Shown piece after piece: positions 1-8,899 of a stretch of 64,000 bases of DNA (positions are counted from its first letter, which is position 1; each line of letters opens with the position of its first letter). The position numbers and the translations under genes were made by a program. Under the pieces are notes generated by a model. The model ran no database searches. It saw only the letters and a list, made by a program, of their open reading frames with translations, and was not told the origin of the DNA. The stretch lies in NCBI GenBank assembly GCA_964588695.1, contig CAZPQK010000007.1, forward strand, positions 1 through 64,000. Direction: 5' to 3'. The stretch is from CAZPQK01 sp964588695. GTDB taxonomy: Bacteria; Krumholzibacteriota; Krumholzibacteriia; WVZY01; JAKEHA01.

Positions 1-33
1 CCCGACAATCTCTACGTACCGGAAGTCTACTGA
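1..33 (+). CDS. 3' end of an upstream gene (partial)
   Basis: The first frame reads ten residues (P-D-N-L-Y-V-P-E-V-Y) and then TGA at 31-33. Nothing more of the gene is in the window, so it cannot be identified. It is called a coding tail only because the frame is open from base 1 and the next gene starts 82 bases later behind its own ribosome site. The stop could also be fortuitous. Confidence 0.3.
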   Translation, partial: PDNLYVPEVY

Positions 34-115
34 GGCCGGGGCGGCTTTGCCGGGCACTTTTCCGCGGGCCCGGTGTAAGACCATACACGCGTTTAACAAT
101 CATGGAGGAAATTGA

Positions 116-880
116 ATGTTGGGACTAGGGATGGGAAAACGGGCTGTGGTGGCTGCAACTGCGCTTCTGGCGCTCGCGGCGACGGACGCCGGCGCCCAAA
201 AACTCCCGGGAAAAGTGTCCTTCACCGTCCTAATTGAGGGCGAAAAGGTCGGCCACACGGACATAACTATCGAAGAAACCGCCAACCGGTTGATCCTGAC
301 GTCGATAATGAAATTGGAGCGGGCGAATCTCACCCAGACCGGTTCGGCGCGAACGGTTGCCGACAAGCAAACCTACCAAGTGCTTAAGTTTGATTGCGAA
401 CAAGAACGCAACGGCATAAAGTACGGTGCCGATCTGAACTACGACGCCGATCGCATCTACGGACACACAATCGACCAGAACGAAACGTTTGGAGCGTCGC
501 GCACACCGCAACATAAGACGACAATTTTTCTTGCCGACTTTTTGTTCGAACATCAGATCCTTTTAGGTCGACTGCATACAAGTCGCTATGAGGACCGAGT
601 CCCGCATCGTTACGGTCTTATATTTCCATTGAATCTTTCGCAGGCCAACGTCGCCATCACAACGGCGTCGGAGGCGTTCCTGGAGTCGGATATTAAAGAG
701 GCCGCCGTGGTAAAACTCCATGTTGCCATCGACGGATCCGAGCCGTTCGTTTCCTTTTGGGACCAGGGCCGGGGCTTGCCGCTCTACATCGCGTTCCCCG
801 CGACCAACACCGAGGTTTTCCTGGACGAATTCTTCGGCGACACCCCGATCTCGCGATTTCGAGAAAAAGACCGTAATTAG
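116..880 (+). CDS. Exported protein of unknown function
   Basis: A 254-residue protein. The N terminus has a positively charged stretch (G-K-R) followed by a hydrophobic alanine/leucine core ending A-G-A-Q, a typical Sec signal peptide cleaved near residue 28. The mature part is mostly beta-strand-like, with only one cysteine and no motif I recognise; a periplasmic or outer-membrane-associated beta-rich fold is plausible. GGAGG at 105-109 lies six bases before the ATG at 116, which supports this start over the internal ATG at 131. The gene is monocistronic: a strong intrinsic terminator follows the stop and a separate promoter serves the next gene. Function unknown. Confidence 0.75.
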   Translation: MLGLGMGKRAVVAATALLALAATDAGAQKLPGKVSFTVLIEGEKVGHTDITIEETANRLILTSIMKLERANLTQTGSARTVADKQTYQVLKFDCEQERNGIKYGADLNYDADRIYGHTIDQNETFGASRTPQHKTTIFLADFLFEHQILLGRLHTSRYEDRVPHRYGLIFPLNLSQANVAITTASEAFLESDIKEAAVVKLHVAIDGSEPFVSFWDQGRGLPLYIAFPATNTEVFLDEFFGDTPISRFREKDRN

Positions 881-908
881 CAAAGCTCTTTAAGTCTCTG
901 TAGAATAA

Positions 909-946
909 GGTGTTTGCCGCGCGCGTATGCGGCAAACACCTTTTTT
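909..946 (+). terminator. Rho-independent terminator
   Basis: Perfect 12-bp stem: GGTGTTTGCCGC at 909-920 pairs with GCGGCAAACACC at 929-940 across an 8-base loop, followed by six T. It lies 28 bases after the stop of the exported-protein gene. Confidence 0.9.
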
Positions 947-950
947 CTCT

Positions 951-979
951 TTGACACTCCCCAGCGTGATTCCTATCCT
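951..979 (+). promoter_or_regulatory. Sigma70-type promoter for the 3D-domain gene
   Basis: TTGACA at 951-956, exactly 17 bases of spacer, then TATCCT at 974-979. It sits directly after the terminator and 88 bases before the next start codon, so it probably drives the 3D-domain and CoA-binding genes. Confidence 0.6.
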
Positions 980-1067
980 TATACGGGTTCGGAGGCACTA
1001 AACACCGAACCCAGCGTCGTCACCAGCGGCGCTTTTGGGCATCTAAGCCCAGATTGGATTACGCACG

Positions 1068-1865
1068 ATGAAAAGTATTTCCCCGATCATTGGTGCTACG
1101 CTAAGACGCGCCGCCTACCGCTTTAACCAAAGCTGGATGGCATTGGCCGTCGCCGCTTGGTGGGTTGGCGTTGGCTCTCGCGCAGTTGGAACGTGGTTGC
1201 GCAACCTGTCTCCAGCTCAAACGCTCGCAACCATAGCGGTTGCGGTAATCACCGTCGCGCCGTCTGCGATGTATATTAAAGAGCGCACCGCGCACCACAA
1301 GTTGCAGGAACGTTTCGTTTCTCTGCGGGCAACCGACGCCGCCGAACTCGCGACCCTTCACAACACGATTACGTACTTAATGGATGAACAGGCCGACCTT
1401 CGCGCCAAACTGCTCGACCACGGATACACGGTTGTTAGCGGCGGCGAAGTCGCTCTTAACGTCGTGGCCACCGGCTACTCCAGTACGCCTTGGCAAACCG
1501 ACGACACGCCTTTTATTACCGCTTCCAATACGTCCGTGCGCCATGGAATCGTGGCGTTGTCCCGGGACATGTTGCAGCGCTATGACGATGACGCACCGTT
1601 CCGGTTTGGTGACACAGTCCACATCACCGGCATTGGCAACTACGAAATCGAAGACTCCATGAATCGCCGCTGGCGTAAACGACTCGATATCTGGTTCGAG
1701 AACAGCGCGGCGGCCCGTGAATTTGGGAAACGTACGGTAACCATCACCGCGCAACTGTTCCCAACCGCCCCAGCCACACCTACCCCGAACCGCTTCCGCG
1801 AGGCGGCCGGATCGGGTGACGTGGCCTTTCGCGGCACCACTGACGCCGTAGCCCTACCCCGCTAG
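1068..1865 (+). CDS. 3D-domain (MltA/RlpA-like) cell-wall protein
   Basis: A 265-residue protein. One hydrophobic segment (about residues 48-68) is a likely membrane anchor, followed by a coiled-coil-like region (about 70-115, Leu/Ala-rich heptads). A C-terminal 3D domain spans about 125-230. The three aspartates that name that domain are visible in G-D-T-V, I-E-D-S-M and L-D-I-W-F, and the block starts with the usual V-A-T-G-Y. 3D domains form the double-psi beta barrel of MltA-type lytic transglycosylases and of Gram-positive resuscitation factors, so a peptidoglycan-cleaving periplasmic role is likely. The tail is Pro/Thr-rich. The CoA-binding gene starts three bases after its stop. No strong Shine-Dalgarno precedes the ATG. 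Confidence 0.75.
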   Translation: MKSISPIIGATLRRAAYRFNQSWMALAVAAWWVGVGSRAVGTWLRNLSPAQTLATIAVAVITVAPSAMYIKERTAHHKLQERFVSLRATDAAELATLHNTITYLMDEQADLRAKLLDHGYTVVSGGEVALNVVATGYSSTPWQTDDTPFITASNTSVRHGIVALSRDMLQRYDDDAPFRFGDTVHITGIGNYEIEDSMNRRWRKRLDIWFENSAAAREFGKRTVTITAQLFPTAPATPTPNRFREAAGSGDVAFRGTTDAVALPR

Positions 1866-1868
1866 CCC

Positions 1869-2237
1869 ATGACGGTAGCGGTTATCGGCGCCTCCCGGGA
1901 TCGCGATAAGTTCGGCAACAAGGCCGTACGTGCTTATTCCGCAAGAGGATACGACGTTTACCCCGTTCATCCGCACGAATCCAAGATCGAGGGAATCCGC
2001 ACCTACGCCCGCGTCACCGACATCCCCGTAGACCTGGACGTCGTCCTGGTTTACCTGCATCCGGAAGTCACCTATCAGATCCTTGACGATATCGCGGCAA
2101 AAGGCGCTGGCACGCTCTTCCTGAACCCCGGAAGCGCTGACGATGCTGTTGTCGCGCGCGCGCGGGATCTGGGCCTGGAGCCCACGCTGGCATGCAGCAT
2201 CGTTGCCATCGGCGAAAGTCCCTCTTCGTACCGTTAA
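1869..2237 (+). CDS. CoA-binding domain protein (YccU/CoA_binding_2 family)
   Basis: A 122-residue single-domain Rossmann protein. The N terminus V-A-V-I-G-A-S-R-D-R-D-K-F-G-N is the nucleotide-binding loop of the CoA_binding_2 family, followed by the typical V-Y-P-V-H-P and L-D-V-V-L-V-Y segments and F-L-N-P-G-S. It matches the usual length of stand-alone members such as YccU, related to the CoA-binding domain of succinyl-CoA synthetase alpha. The physiological ligand and role of this family are not established. It starts three bases after the 3D-domain gene and is probably co-transcribed with it. Confidence 0.85.
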   Translation: MTVAVIGASRDRDKFGNKAVRAYSARGYDVYPVHPHESKIEGIRTYARVTDIPVDLDVVLVYLHPEVTYQILDDIAAKGAGTLFLNPGSADDAVVARARDLGLEPTLACSIVAIGESPSSYR

Positions 2238-2431
2238 CCATTTGCCATCTATTGGCTTAGCCTTCCAGGCGGGCGCCCGGAGACGCCCGGTTTTCGGTTG
2301 CGTCGAGACGCCACTAACCGTATGATGGGGGCGTCGGATCAGGGTCACGTCCATCACGTCCCTCCGCGACTTGCGCGTCACCGCGCCTAAGCGACGCGTC
2401 ACTTAAGTGCCTATATTCCGCCATTAGATTT

Positions 2432-2469
2432 CCCCCGGCCGAGGCTTGCCCGCGGGGGCGGTTTTTTTT
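2432..2469 (+). terminator. Likely intrinsic terminator upstream of lpd
   Basis: CCCCCG at 2432-2437 pairs with CGGGGG at 2453-2458, with a smaller GGC/GCC pair inside the loop, followed by eight T at 2462-2469. It ends only 21 bases before the lpd start codon. It therefore either terminates the upstream transcript or acts as an attenuator in an lpd leader starting near a TATATT at 2412. A weaker G+C hairpin with four T lies at 2270-2294. Confidence 0.5.
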
Positions 2470-2489
2470 GTTTTGAGAAGGAGATTGGG

Positions 2490-3878
2490 TTGAAGCAGTT
2501 TCAAGTAGCGGTCATCGGTAGCGGTCCGGGAGGGTATGTCGCGGCAATTCGCGCTGGCATGCTAGGTCTGAAAACTGCTCTTATCGAAAAGGACCCGTTT
2601 CTGGGCGGGACCTGTACCCATCGGGGATGTATTCCCACCAAGGCCCTTCTCCATTCCGCCGAAATATACGACGAAATCAAGCACGCCGACGAACACGGCA
2701 TCGGCGTTTCCAACATCAAGCTGGACATCGCGAAAGTTCACCAGCGCAAGCGCGGCATTGTGGACAAGAACGCGGGCGGCATTCAGTACCTGATGAAAAA
2801 GCGCAAAGTGGAAGTCTTCACCGGGCTCGGCAGCTTTGTTGACGCACATACCATTTCTATTAAGGGCGACGGCGAGGAAAAAATTCACGCCGACAACGTT
2901 ATCATCGCAACCGGTTCAACGCCGGCACACTTGCCCCACCTGACTCCCGACCGCAAAGTCATTATCGACAGCGACGACATTCTTGAGCTGGAAGAAATCC
3001 CCAAATCAATGGCAGTAATCGGCTCGGGCGCGGTCGGTGTTGAGTTCGCCTCGATCTTTACGTCGTTCGGTACCGAATGCCACGTGATTGAGCTGATGCC
3101 CCAACTCGTACCCATCGAAGACCACGAAGTCGGCAAAGAGCTGGAAAAGGCATTTCGCAAACGCGGCATTACCAGCCACGTCGGCACCGAAGTAAAACAA
3201 GTGAGCGTTTCTGGTGGTAAAGCAACGCTGACAATGGAAAAGAATGGCAAAGCCGAGACGCTTACCGTCGACAAGGTTCTGGTCGCCACCGGCCGCCGAC
3301 CGGTGCTCGAGGGACTCAACCACGAAGGCATCGGCGTTGCAATGGACGGCCGTACCATTGCCGTAAACGAGTACATGCAAACATCGGTCGACAAAGTCTA
3401 CGCGATTGGCGATGTGGTTAAAGCACCCTGGCTGGCTCATGTTGCGTCCGCGCAGGCGATCCTGGCCGTCGATCACCTCGCAGGCAAACCCGTACACCCA
3501 ATCGACTACGACAAGGTACCGAACTGTACCTACACCAGCCCCGAAATCGCGAGCGTCGGGATGACCGAAAAGAAAGCCAAGGAAGCCGGATACGACGTCA
3601 AGATTGGCAAGTTTCCGTTCTCGGCCATCGGCAAGGCGCGCATCCTGGGCGATACCACTGGATTTGTGAAAATTGTGGGCGACGCCAAGTACGACGAACT
3701 CTTGGGCGTTCACATTATCGGACCCCGCGCAACCGAGTTGATTGCGGAGTCTTCGCTGGGCCTTCACCTGGAAACCACGGTGGAAGAGTTGGCCCACACC
3801 ATTCACCCGCACCCGACACTGTCGGAAGCGGTGCTAGAAACGGCGCACGCAACGATTGACGAAGCGATTCATATCTAG
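2490..3878 (+). CDS. lpdA: Dihydrolipoyl dehydrogenase (E3)
   Basis: A 462-residue FAD enzyme that reoxidises dihydrolipoyl groups of 2-oxo acid dehydrogenase complexes with NAD+. The FAD-binding G-x-G-x-x-G is at residues 10-15. The redox disulfide is C42/C47 in G-G-T-C-T-H-R-G-C-I-P-T-K; most homologues have L-N-x between the cysteines, so T-H-R is slightly unusual. The NAD-binding G-S-G-A-V-G-V-E-F is mid-protein, and the C-terminal H-P-H-P-T-x-S-E supplies the catalytic His-Glu pair. The start is TTG, chosen because AAGGAG at 2478-2483 is correctly spaced. First gene of the lpd-pdhA-pdhB-pdhC-lipB-lipA run. Confidence 0.95.
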   Translation: MKQFQVAVIGSGPGGYVAAIRAGMLGLKTALIEKDPFLGGTCTHRGCIPTKALLHSAEIYDEIKHADEHGIGVSNIKLDIAKVHQRKRGIVDKNAGGIQYLMKKRKVEVFTGLGSFVDAHTISIKGDGEEKIHADNVIIATGSTPAHLPHLTPDRKVIIDSDDILELEEIPKSMAVIGSGAVGVEFASIFTSFGTECHVIELMPQLVPIEDHEVGKELEKAFRKRGITSHVGTEVKQVSVSGGKATLTMEKNGKAETLTVDKVLVATGRRPVLEGLNHEGIGVAMDGRTIAVNEYMQTSVDKVYAIGDVVKAPWLAHVASAQAILAVDHLAGKPVHPIDYDKVPNCTYTSPEIASVGMTEKKAKEAGYDVKIGKFPFSAIGKARILGDTTGFVKIVGDAKYDELLGVHIIGPRATELIAESSLGLHLETTVEELAHTIHPHPTLSEAVLETAHATIDEAIHI

Positions 3879-3919
3879 GGCGGAGGACGCTGCGCCAGCG
3901 TTTACCAACGGAGGACATC

Positions 3920-4957
3920 ATGTCAGAGGAAACAGTCGCTAAAAGTCGGCGCCGCAAAAAGCCAGGCGCGGACATCCCGGCTGAAAGAAAAATCGAGATG
4001 CTTCATTACATGAAGCTGACCCGCGAAATCGAAGACCGACTGGAGCAAAAACTCTACCGTCAGGGAAAGATCGTCGGCGGCGTGTACGTCGGCCGTGGGC
4101 AGGAAGCCATCTCGGTTGGAACCGCCATGCACATCCTAGAAGACGATCTGGTCGCACCGTCGCATCGCGACATGGGAATTTTTCTCATGCAAGGCGTTTC
4201 CGCCCGTCGCATCGTGGCACAGTACATGGGTCGTGCCGCTGGCCTTACCAAGGGCAAAGACGGCAACATGCACATGGGCGACTTAAACCACAACATCATC
4301 GCTTTCGTTAGTCACCTTGGCGACAACGTTCCAGTGGCCGCCGGCGTAGCACTGGCCTTCAAGCAAAAAGGACAAAACAACGTAGCGTTTTGCTACAACG
4401 GAGAGGGCGCGACCAGTCGCGGCGACTGGCATGAAGGGATCAACTTCGCCACCGTTCACAAACTTCCCGTGGTTTATTTCGTGAACAACAACGCATATGC
4501 GTACTCGACGCCTATGGAGTTGCAGATGGCGGTGCCAGACGTCGCGATGCGCGCGCCCGGTTACAACATGCCCGGAGAAGTCGTCGACGGGAACGATGTA
4601 CTCGCGGTTTACGAATCGTCCAAGCGTGCTGTAGATCTGGCGCGCTCCGGTGGTGGCCCTTCGCTAATCGAATACAAGACATTTCGAATGACCGGACACT
4701 CCGCACACGACGACGCGGGTTATGTTCCTCCGGAACTTTTCGAGGAGTGGAAAAAGAAAGACCCCATCGTGCGCTACGAAAAAGTGCTGCTAAAAGACGG
4801 CATCATCGACCAGGCCAAGCTGGACGAAATGGCCAAAGAGTGTAAGCAGATTATCGACGACGCCGTTGACTGGGCGGACAAACAACCGTACCCCGAACCC
4901 GAAGATTGCCTGAAGGACGTGTACGCAGACCGGGAGATGGATAACCCATGGCTGTAA
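3920..4957 (+). CDS. pdhA: 2-oxo acid (pyruvate) dehydrogenase E1 alpha subunit
   Basis: A 345-residue thiamine-diphosphate subunit of the alpha2beta2 E1 type. It has the ThDP/Mg motif beginning G-E-G-A-T-S-R-G-D-W and ending F-V-N-N-N-A-Y-A-Y-S, and the phosphorylation-loop region T-x-R-M-x-G-H-S-x-H-D-D as in branched-type E1 alpha. Pyruvate and branched-chain versions are hard to separate by eye. Pyruvate is favoured because citrate synthase and glyoxylate genes lie close by and no branched-chain catabolism genes are seen. CGGAGG lies eight bases before ATG. It overlaps pdhB by ten bases, so the two subunits are translationally coupled. Confidence 0.9.
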   Translation: MSEETVAKSRRRKKPGADIPAERKIEMLHYMKLTREIEDRLEQKLYRQGKIVGGVYVGRGQEAISVGTAMHILEDDLVAPSHRDMGIFLMQGVSARRIVAQYMGRAAGLTKGKDGNMHMGDLNHNIIAFVSHLGDNVPVAAGVALAFKQKGQNNVAFCYNGEGATSRGDWHEGINFATVHKLPVVYFVNNNAYAYSTPMELQMAVPDVAMRAPGYNMPGEVVDGNDVLAVYESSKRAVDLARSGGGPSLIEYKTFRMTGHSAHDDAGYVPPELFEEWKKKDPIVRYEKVLLKDGIIDQAKLDEMAKECKQIIDDAVDWADKQPYPEPEDCLKDVYADREMDNPWL

Positions 4958-5922
4958 CGACGTACGTGGATGCGATCCGCGAAGGCATCTGGGAAGAGAT
5001 GGTCCGGGATGATTCGGTTTTCGTCCTGGGCGAAGACGTAGGTATCTACGGCGGCGCGTTTAAAGTGACCAAAGGAATGCTCGACGAGTTCGGCGATATG
5101 CGTGTTATCGACACGCCCATCTCGGAGTCGGCGATCGTCGGCGCCGCGATTGGCGCCGCGTTTGTGGGGATGAAACCGGTGTGCGAGATGCAGTTTATCG
5201 ATTTTATCTCCTGCGGTTTCGACCAAATCACCAACTTTGCTGCCAAGTGCCGCTATCGTTGGGGTGCCGGCGTTCCCATCGTCGTTCGCGGCCCGAGCGG
5301 CGGCGGAGTTCACGGCGGGCCTTTCCACTCGCAGAACGTGGAATCGTTTTTCTTTAACACGCCCGGACTAAAGATGGTGTACCCCTCCACTGCGTACGAC
5401 GCCAAGGGACTCATCAAGGCAGCGATTCGCGACCCGGATCCGGTGCTCTACTTTGAGCACAAGTTTCTCTACCGGCGGATTAAGGAAAAACTCCCGACCG
5501 AAGACTTTACCGTCGAAATCGGAAAAGCTGCGACGCGGCGCGAAGGCGACGACATGTCGATCATCACCTACGGCGCCATGGTCTACACCGCTCTCGACGC
5601 TGCAGAAGTGCTGGCCAAGGAAGGCATCGAAGTAGAGGTCATCGACCTGCGCAGTATTCTTCCGTTCGACGAAGACGCGATACTGGAAACCGCTAAGAAA
5701 ACCGGCAAGATTATTGTCCTCCACGAGGCCACGCTTACCGGTGGCCCCGGCGGCGAGATCGTCTCGCGGATCGCAGAGAAGGCGTTCGACTACCTGGACG
5801 GCCCTATCGTGAGAATTGCCCCGCCGGACACTCCGGTTCCCTACAGCCCGCCGTTGGAAGAGTTCTTCCTGCCCAACGTGGATAAGGTTGTGGCCAAGGC
5901 CCGGAAACTGGCGGCATATTAG
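4948..5922 (+). CDS. pdhB: 2-oxo acid (pyruvate) dehydrogenase E1 beta subunit
   Basis: A 324-residue partner of E1 alpha. It has a transketolase pyrimidine-binding domain at the N terminus (V-F-V-L-G-E-D-V-G, with the glutamate that activates ThDP further on in T-P-I-S-E-S) and the conserved G-P-S-G-G-G-V-H-G-G-P-F-H-S-Q loop. A transketolase C-terminal domain follows (V-I-D-L-R-S-I-L-P, H-E-A-T-L-T-G-G). Length is normal for the family. It starts inside the last codons of pdhA with no space for its own promoter. Confidence 0.9.
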   Translation: MAVTTYVDAIREGIWEEMVRDDSVFVLGEDVGIYGGAFKVTKGMLDEFGDMRVIDTPISESAIVGAAIGAAFVGMKPVCEMQFIDFISCGFDQITNFAAKCRYRWGAGVPIVVRGPSGGGVHGGPFHSQNVESFFFNTPGLKMVYPSTAYDAKGLIKAAIRDPDPVLYFEHKFLYRRIKEKLPTEDFTVEIGKAATRREGDDMSIITYGAMVYTALDAAEVLAKEGIEVEVIDLRSILPFDEDAILETAKKTGKIIVLHEATLTGGPGGEIVSRIAEKAFDYLDGPIVRIAPPDTPVPYSPPLEEFFLPNVDKVVAKARKLAAY

Positions 5923-6021
5923 AGAATGTTTTGCCGGGTGGCTCAAGCTTGACGCCGCCGGGCGCGATACTATGTTGAGAGTGTGCACTCATAACGTTCG
6001 TAAGCGAGAGAGGAATCAGCG

Positions 6022-7299
6022 ATGAGCGTGGACGTAATCATGCCGCAAATGGGCGAGAGTATCGCCGAGGGCACGATTGTTAAGTGGCTAAAGAGTGTCG
6101 GAGATTCGGTTCAGCGCGACGAGCCGTTGTTCGAGATCTCGACCGACAAAGTTGACGCCGAGATTCCTTCTCCCGGAGAAGGTGTGTTGAGCGAGATTCT
6201 CGTCGAAGAGGGCCAGACCGTGGAAATCAACACGGTGGTTGGCCGCATCGGCGGAGACGGCGCGGCGGCCTCGCCCCAGCCGTCTGCGAAACCCGCACCA
6301 ACGCCCGAACCCGCGCCAGCGCCGGCGCCACCCCCCGCGCCCGCAGCAGCTCCTGCGGCGGCCTCTGGCGGTAACGGGACGGTTGTGCGTAGCTCGCCCG
6401 TCGTACAGAAGATTGCGGCTGAACACGGCGTAGACCTCTCTCTGGTTCCCGGCACCGGAGCCGGCGGGCGCATCACCAAGAAGGACGTTCTCGCGTTCAT
6501 CGACAGTGGCAAGGGTGCCGTTGGCGCTCCGACTCCGGTTTCCGCTCCGACCGCACAGTCTGTTCCTAAACCGGCTTCTGCGCCGGCGCCAACACCGCCG
6601 GTTACTTTTGCCGACGGCGACGACGTGGTGCGCGAGCCCATGTCGATCATGCGCAAGAAAATCGCCGAACACATGCGCATGAGCAAGGACACATCAGCTC
6701 ACGTGTATTCTGTTTTCGAAGTCGATGCGCACAACATGGTCAAACGTCGCAACGCCATGAAAGCCGAATACGCGGCGCAGGGCGTTAAGCTTACCTACCT
6801 TCCGTTTTTCATTGAGGCATGCGTCAACGGGATTCGCGAGTTTCCGGTGATTAACGCGCGAATCGACGGTGACGACGTCGTTTACCATCGCTCGATCAAT
6901 GTGGGGATCGCCGTCGCCATCGACAAGGGGCTCATCGTCCCGGTCATTAAGAACGCCGAACAAATGAACCTCTTGGGCATCGCCAAGACGGCGAACGACC
7001 TGGCCGATCGCGCGCGCACCAAGCGTCTGGTCCCCGAAGACGTGCAAGGCGGAACGTTTACGATTACCAATGTCGGCGTTTGGGGCAGCCTGCACGGCAT
7101 GCCGATTATCAATCAGCCGCAATCGGCGATTCTTGGAATTGGAGCCATTGTGAAGCGCCCGGTTGTAATCGACGACGCGATTGCCATTCGTCCGATTGTT
7201 CATATCTCGATGTCGTACGACCACCGCCTGATTGATGGATCCGACGCGTCGCAATTCCTGGCTAAGGTTCGCGCGGAACTCGAAAAGCCGCTGGAGTAA
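6022..7299 (+). CDS. pdhC: Dihydrolipoamide acyltransferase (E2)
   Basis: A 425-residue core subunit that moves acyl groups from E1 to CoA. Domains: one lipoyl domain (residues 1-76) with the lipoylated K43 in S-T-D-K-V-D; a Pro/Ala linker (about 80-115); a peripheral-subunit-binding domain (about 120-158, V-P-G-T-G-A-G-G-R-I-T-K-K-D); a second Pro/Ala linker; and a catalytic domain (about 200-425) ending in the acyltransferase motif H-R-L-I-D-G with H401 and D405. It lies 99 bases after pdhB, a gap that could hold a secondary promoter, although none is clear. Substrate specificity (acetyl, branched-chain or succinyl) cannot be read from sequence; acetyl is inferred from the neighbours. Confidence 0.9.
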   Translation: MSVDVIMPQMGESIAEGTIVKWLKSVGDSVQRDEPLFEISTDKVDAEIPSPGEGVLSEILVEEGQTVEINTVVGRIGGDGAAASPQPSAKPAPTPEPAPAPAPPPAPAAAPAAASGGNGTVVRSSPVVQKIAAEHGVDLSLVPGTGAGGRITKKDVLAFIDSGKGAVGAPTPVSAPTAQSVPKPASAPAPTPPVTFADGDDVVREPMSIMRKKIAEHMRMSKDTSAHVYSVFEVDAHNMVKRRNAMKAEYAAQGVKLTYLPFFIEACVNGIREFPVINARIDGDDVVYHRSINVGIAVAIDKGLIVPVIKNAEQMNLLGIAKTANDLADRARTKRLVPEDVQGGTFTITNVGVWGSLHGMPIINQPQSAILGIGAIVKRPVVIDDAIAIRPIVHISMSYDHRLIDGSDASQFLAKVRAELEKPLE

Positions 7300-7302
7300 C
7301 AA

Positions 7303-7983
7303 GTGAGCTGCCACGTCATCGACCTGGGAAATCTCGACTACGCCGAAGCGTTTACGCTCCAAAAAGACGAAGTCGAACGAGTCCAGGCCAGCCGCGGCGG
7401 CGAACGGCTTTATTTTGTCGAACATCCGCACGTGATTAGCGTCGGCCGCAATGCCGACGGCAGCGCGCTTCTGGCCGCGCCTGACTTTCTGGCGCAACGC
7501 GGGGTTTCCGTGGCCAACACCGATCGCGGTGGCGACGCCACCTATCACGGCCCCGGGCAACTGGTTGGCTACCCCATCCTGGCGCTAGAAGATGACCAGC
7601 GCGACATCCGGCGTTACGTGTTCGACCTCGAAGAAGTTCTTCTGCGAACGCTGTTGAGTTTTGGGGTCCGCGGACGTCGGCACGCTGAACACCGCGGCGC
7701 ATGGATCGCAGACCGCAAAATTGCGTCGCTCGGCATACGGATTTCGCGCTGGGTAACCATGCACGGATTTGCGCTAAACGTCTCGACCGACCTTGACTAC
7801 TTTAAGCTCATTCATCCCTGCGGTATTGTCGGGTGCGAGATGACATCGCTGGAAAAAGAGTTGGGCGCGGCACCGCCGATGGACGACGTCAAAGCAACTT
7901 TTGCTGGCCACTTTGGGGCCATCTTCAACCGCGACCTTTCGTTTTTAGCTACTACTGATCAGAAAGAGGCTCATGTCGGTTAA
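7303..7983 (+). CDS. lipB: Octanoyl-[acyl carrier protein]:protein octanoyltransferase
   Basis: A 226-residue enzyme that transfers octanoate from ACP to the lipoyl-domain lysine, the first step of lipoylation. It has the family signature R-G-G-D-A-T-Y-H-G-P-G-Q-L, the catalytic lysine in R-K-I-A-S-L-G-I, and the catalytic cysteine in H-P-C-G-I. The start is GTG, three bases after the E2 stop. It overlaps lipA by 11 bases. Its substrate protein, the E2 lipoyl domain, is encoded immediately upstream. Confidence 0.93.
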   Translation: MSCHVIDLGNLDYAEAFTLQKDEVERVQASRGGERLYFVEHPHVISVGRNADGSALLAAPDFLAQRGVSVANTDRGGDATYHGPGQLVGYPILALEDDQRDIRRYVFDLEEVLLRTLLSFGVRGRRHAEHRGAWIADRKIASLGIRISRWVTMHGFALNVSTDLDYFKLIHPCGIVGCEMTSLEKELGAAPPMDDVKATFAGHFGAIFNRDLSFLATTDQKEAHVG

Positions 7984-8899
7984 CCCCAAGCAACGCCCCG
8001 AACGTCCCGACTGGTTCAAGATCCGGCTGCGCACAAACGAAGAGTACAAGCAGGTTAACCAGCTTGTTACTAAGTTAAACCTGCACACCGTTTGTCAGGA
8101 AGCGCGTTGCCCTAACATCTACGAATGCTGGGGCCAGGGCACAGCAACGTTCATGATTTTGGGCGACATCTGCACCCGGCACTGCGGGTTCTGTTCGGTA
8201 CTTAAGGGCAAACCGAGCGCGGTTGACCAGGAAGAACCCGAACACGTTGCCGACGCCGTCGAAGCCCTGGGGCTGGAGTACGCGGTTATCACCTCGGTCG
8301 ATCGCGAAGACCTTCCCGACGAGGGTGCCGGACATTTTGCGGATGTAATCCGAGCGCTAAACCGACGACTACCGGACTGCAAAGTTGAAGTCCTGATTCC
8401 CGACTTCAATGGCAAGCGCGACCTGCTCGACATCGTTTTGGAGGCGGGGCCCGATTGCCTGGCGCACAATATCGAAACCGTCGCAGCGTTGTACAAGAAG
8501 GTGCGCCCCGTAGCCAACTACGAAAACACGTTGAAGGTGTTGGAAAATTCGGTGATCTGGCGGGACGAACGCGGCATCGACATGAAAGTTAAGTGCGGCA
8601 TTATGGTTGGACTAGGCGAGTCGATGGACGAACTCCTCGACACGCTGCGCGATATTGCCAATACCGGTTGCGATATTCTCACCGTAGGCCAGTACTTGCC
8701 TCCCAAGAAGAAGGCGCTACCGCTCGACCGATACTACAGCCTGGAAGAGTTCAACTACATTCGCGAAGAGGGCTTGAAGCTGGGCTTTAAGCACGTCGAG
8801 TCGGGTCCGCTGGTGCGTAGTTCCTACCACGCTAAACAGCAAATCGAAACCGTGGTCATCCCCGACGTTTCGGGCAAAGCCACGGCGGACGCCAGCTAG
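7973..8899 (+). CDS. lipA: Lipoyl synthase (radical SAM)
   Basis: A 308-residue enzyme that inserts two sulfurs into protein-bound octanoyl groups. The auxiliary-cluster cysteines are C41, C46 and C52. The radical-SAM cysteines are C67, C71 and C74 in C-T-R-H-C-G-F-C. The C-terminal R-S-S-Y motif that ligates the auxiliary cluster is present. All catalytic residues are intact. It is the last gene of the operon; its TAG stop (8897-8899) overlaps the stop codon of the convergent metallo-hydrolase gene. Confidence 0.95.
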   Translation: MSVNPKQRPERPDWFKIRLRTNEEYKQVNQLVTKLNLHTVCQEARCPNIYECWGQGTATFMILGDICTRHCGFCSVLKGKPSAVDQEEPEHVADAVEALGLEYAVITSVDREDLPDEGAGHFADVIRALNRRLPDCKVEVLIPDFNGKRDLLDIVLEAGPDCLAHNIETVAALYKKVRPVANYENTLKVLENSVIWRDERGIDMKVKCGIMVGLGESMDELLDTLRDIANTGCDILTVGQYLPPKKKALPLDRYYSLEEFNYIREEGLKLGFKHVESGPLVRSSYHAKQQIETVVIPDVSGKATADAS

